Origin: an uncultured Ruminococcus sp.
Lineage (GTDB): Bacteria; Bacillota; Clostridia; Oscillospirales; Ruminococcaceae
DNA length: 6,784 bases
Direction: 5' to 3'
NCBI GenBank assembly: GCA_937894495.1
Contig: CALCRR010000305.1
Span: 1-6,784, forward strand
Shown here: piece by piece, positions 4,991-6,784 of the stretch
Layout: the number at the start of each line of letters is the position of its first letter
Position numbering within the stretch: the first letter of the stretch is position 1
Position numbers and translations under genes: made by a program
Notes under the pieces: model-generated
What the model saw: the letters and a program-made list of their open reading frames with translations, nothing else
Told to the model about the DNA's origin: nothing
The model's database searches: none

Positions 4991-5036
4991 TTAATAAATG
5001 CCTTTACCGCATACTTTGCAGCAGGGCATTTTTTAA
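4991..5036 (+). terminator. Hairpin with T-run ahead of the ATPase/nuclease gene
   Basis: TTAATAAATGCC (4991-5002) pairs with GGCATTTTTTAA (5025-5036) with one mismatch around a 22-nt loop, and a T6 run lies in the right arm. It could stop plus-strand readthrough from the left and so isolate the promoter of the gene at 5173. No gene directly precedes it, so it may be a relic. The long loop makes it weaker than the others. Confidence 0.45.
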
Positions 5037-5078
5037 TAATTCATGAACCGTTCACATCTAACTGTTCCACGGCTTCAA

Positions 5079-5094
5079 ATGTAAAATCTTACAT
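5079..5094. promoter_or_regulatory. Dyad operator, upstream copy (GTAA-N4-TTAC)
   Basis: ATGTAA-AATC-TTACAT is a perfect 6+6 dyad with a 4-bp spacer, ending 6 bp before the -35 region. It shares the core GTAA-N4-TTAC with the dyad at 5134-5145. Its centre (5086.5) is about 49 bp upstream of the predicted start point. Confidence 0.5.
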
Positions 5095-5100
5095 CATCGG

Positions 5101-5129
5101 TTGCATTATCTCGATTTGTGTGCTATAAT
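5101..5129 (+). promoter_or_regulatory. Promoter of the AAA-ATPase/nuclease gene (extended -10)
   Basis: TATAAT (5124-5129) is preceded by TGC, giving an extended -10, and lies 17 bp after TTGCAT (5101-5106), a poor -35 matching 3 of 6 bases. Transcription would start near 5136, leaving a ~37-nt leader. The weak -35 with flanking dyads suggests a regulated promoter. Confidence 0.7.
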
Positions 5130-5132
5130 GTA

Positions 5133-5146
5133 AGTAAAGTATTACT
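5133..5146. promoter_or_regulatory. Dyad operator, start-site copy (GTAA-N4-TTAC)
   Basis: AGTAA-AGTA-TTACT is a perfect 5+5 dyad with a 4-bp spacer lying on the predicted transcription start. Its core matches the dyad at 5081-5092, and the centres are 53 bp apart. A further half-site GTAA sits directly before it at 5130-5133. A protein bound here would block initiation, and a looped pair would do so more tightly. Confidence 0.5.
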
Positions 5147-5172
5147 GACTTTCACAGAAAGGCGGCGAGGAA

Positions 5173-6771
5173 ATGAAAAGATTCAAGACTACAGGACTTT
5201 GCAATCCTGCAAAGGATTACATGGTGGATATCACCGAGCGGCTGGTAAAAATAAAGGCTATGGTCGATTACGGTGATTACTTTACGATAAACAGGGCAAG
5301 ACAGTTTGGCAAGACAACTACGCTTGCTGCGTTAAAGAAATACCTTTCAGAGCAGTACAATGTGCTGAGCCTTGATTTTCAAAGCATGAGCAATTCGTCC
5401 TTCCGTACAGAGGGCAGCTTTGTGAAAGCATTTGCGCTAAATCTGCTTGAAAAGGCTGAATTCGGGCAGGCTGTTATTCCCGAAGATATTATTTCTGAAT
5501 TCAAAGCACTCATCGTCACTGATACAGACGATCTTGATCTTAGAATGCTGTTTTTAGTTATTCTCAGATGGTGCGGTTCTTCTGAAAAGCCGATAGTTAT
5601 GTTTATTGATGAGATCGACAGCGCTTCCAATAATCAGGTGTTTTTGGATTTTCTGGCACAGCTCAGGCTTATGTATCTTGAACGTGAAGCCGATTCGGAC
5701 TATCCCGCATTCCGATCTGTTATACTTGCAGGAGTTACAGACATCAAGCATCTTAAAAGCAAGATAAGGGACGATGATCAATCAAAGGTCAACAGCCCGT
5801 GGAACATTGCTGCTCCATTCAATATTGATATGAGTTTGTCGGCTGACGGTATCAAAGGTATGCTCGATGATTATGAAGCAGACCACAATACGGGTATGGA
5901 CACGGCAAATATCGCACAGCTTATTTATGACTACACAAGCGGTTATCCTTTCCTTGTGAGCCATATCTGCCAGATAATCGACGAGGAGCTTGTGCCGGAT
6001 AAGTTCAAAACACTTGCTGATGCATGGACGAGAAACGGGATCGACGAAGCGGTTAAAATCATTTTGAATGAGAAAAACACGCTTTTTGACTCTTTGATTG
6101 GAAAGCTGACAAACTACCCTGAGATAAAGAACATTTTACACAGGGTACTCATGGAGGGTGTGTCTATTTCATATAATGCCTACAATGAAGGTATCGGTCA
6201 GCTTGTGACCTACGGCTTCATTAAAAGTCAGAACGGAAAGGCTGTTGTTGCCAACAGGATATTTGAAACACTCCTTTACAATATGTTCTGCACCGAAGGC
6301 GACATCAAAAACAATGTGTTCACTTCGGAGGGCACGCTCGCCAAGAATATTTTCATCAAAGACGGCAGGCTCGATATGCGCCTGATAATGGAGCGCTTTA
6401 TCAAGACCTACACCGAGGTCTTCGGTCCCCTTGAGGACAAGTTCAAGGAGAAAGACGGCAGAGAGCAGTTTTTGCTGTACCTGCGCCCCATCATCAACGG
6501 CACAGGCAATTACTACATTGAAGCCCAGACCAGAGACCAGACCCGCACCGACATCGTAGTTGACTATCTCGGTCAGCAATACATTATCGAACTAAAGGTC
6601 TGGCGGGGCGAGCGCTACAATTCCGAGGGTGAAAAGCAGCTGTCAGCATATCTTGACTACTTCGGACTTGATGTGGGATATATGCTCAGCTTTAACTTCA
6701 ATAAGAAAAAGACGGTAGGCGTTGAGCGCATCAGCATTGACGGAAAGACTTTGTACGAGGGTACACTATAA
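5173..6771 (+). CDS. AAA-ATPase-like protein with C-terminal PD-(D/E)XK nuclease-type domain
   Basis: This complete 532-residue protein has the layout of the AAA-ATPase_like family (PF09820) followed by a DUF1703/PDDEXK_9 domain (PF08011). The opening (FKTTGLCNPAKDYMVDITERL) is typical and supports the ATG at 5173. An AAAGG (5158-5162) lies 10 nt upstream; GAGG at 5167-5170 is too close to serve. The Walker A is the family's variant, NRARQFGKTTT (40-50), with R-x-R-Q-x in place of the first glycines. Walker B is IVMFIDEID (141-149) with D146 and E147. A conserved VILAGVTDIKHLK follows at 183-195. The C-terminal domain has D460 in RTDIVVDY, and E473-L-K475 in IIELKVW, the D...ExK nuclease signature. 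No membrane segment is visible, so it is likely cytoplasmic. These proteins are abundant, often in many copies, in gut Clostridia and Bacteroidetes; their biological role is not established. ATP use and DNA cleavage are predicted from motifs only. It stands alone under a promoter with paired dyads. Confidence 0.93.
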   Translation: MKRFKTTGLCNPAKDYMVDITERLVKIKAMVDYGDYFTINRARQFGKTTTLAALKKYLSEQYNVLSLDFQSMSNSSFRTEGSFVKAFALNLLEKAEFGQAVIPEDIISEFKALIVTDTDDLDLRMLFLVILRWCGSSEKPIVMFIDEIDSASNNQVFLDFLAQLRLMYLEREADSDYPAFRSVILAGVTDIKHLKSKIRDDDQSKVNSPWNIAAPFNIDMSLSADGIKGMLDDYEADHNTGMDTANIAQLIYDYTSGYPFLVSHICQIIDEELVPDKFKTLADAWTRNGIDEAVKIILNEKNTLFDSLIGKLTNYPEIKNILHRVLMEGVSISYNAYNEGIGQLVTYGFIKSQNGKAVVANRIFETLLYNMFCTEGDIKNNVFTSEGTLAKNIFIKDGRLDMRLIMERFIKTYTEVFGPLEDKFKEKDGREQFLLYLRPIINGTGNYYIEAQTRDQTRTDIVVDYLGQQYIIELKVWRGERYNSEGEKQLSAYLDYFGLDVGYMLSFNFNKKKTVGVERISIDGKTLYEGTL

Positions 6772-6784
6772 TTATTATCATGGG

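Noticed and set aside
6169..6579. Minus-strand open frame of 136 codons within the ATPase/nuclease gene
   Set aside because: It is a shadow of a strongly recognised protein on the plus strand.

Overview
The window looks like chromosome from a Gram-positive, fibre-degrading gut or rumen bacterium of the Clostridia, most likely Oscillospiraceae and Ruminococcus-like. The basis is Shine-Dalgarno sites of AAGGAG type, near-consensus sigma-A promoters, U-tailed intrinsic terminators, a cytoplasmic GH2 beta-mannosidase with an AraC-type neighbour, degraded conjugative-element genes, and an AAA-ATPase-like/PD-(D/E)XK protein of a kind abundant in such genomes. The genus is an inference, not a proof.

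Layout, left to right. Positions 1-512 (+) hold the 3' end of an AraC-family regulator. Positions 537-3026 (-) hold a complete beta-mannosidase, convergent with the regulator. Its apparent terminator lies inside the regulator's coding sequence (416-443). Its promoter (3083-3111) is near consensus, with two direct repeats 22 bp apart just upstream, the usual layout of an AraC-type activator site. A second minus-strand promoter (3379-3407) and a long hairpin (3235-3283) sit further up and may define a small RNA or leader.

Positions 3435-4550 are the debris of an integrative element. They contain a minus-strand large serine recombinase reduced to its zinc ribbon and last residues, then three short plus-strand genes. 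The first two (a hypothetical gene and a DUF2958 gene) each appear broken by a one-base change in a short homopolymer. The third (49 aa) is intact, with a perfect consensus promoter and its own terminator.

Positions 4550-5172 have no convincing gene. They carry a 13-bp tandem duplication, the 3' 29 nt of a tRNA-Ser gene followed by a strong terminator (probably the scar of an integration site), several short direct and inverted repeats that could be integrase arm sites, and another terminator-like hairpin. Positions 5173-6771 (+) encode a complete 532-aa AAA-ATPase-like protein with a C-terminal PD-(D/E)XK nuclease-type domain. Its promoter is bracketed by two GTAA-N4-TTAC dyads centred 53 bp apart, about five helical turns.

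The left third therefore reads as a small sugar-use module, plausibly mannoside use under local AraC control. The rest is an accessory hot spot with traces of two integration chemistries: a serine recombinase and a tRNA-targeted site, which usually means a tyrosine recombinase. The ATPase/nuclease gene is the likely surviving cargo. No CRISPR array, rRNA or complete tRNA is visible.
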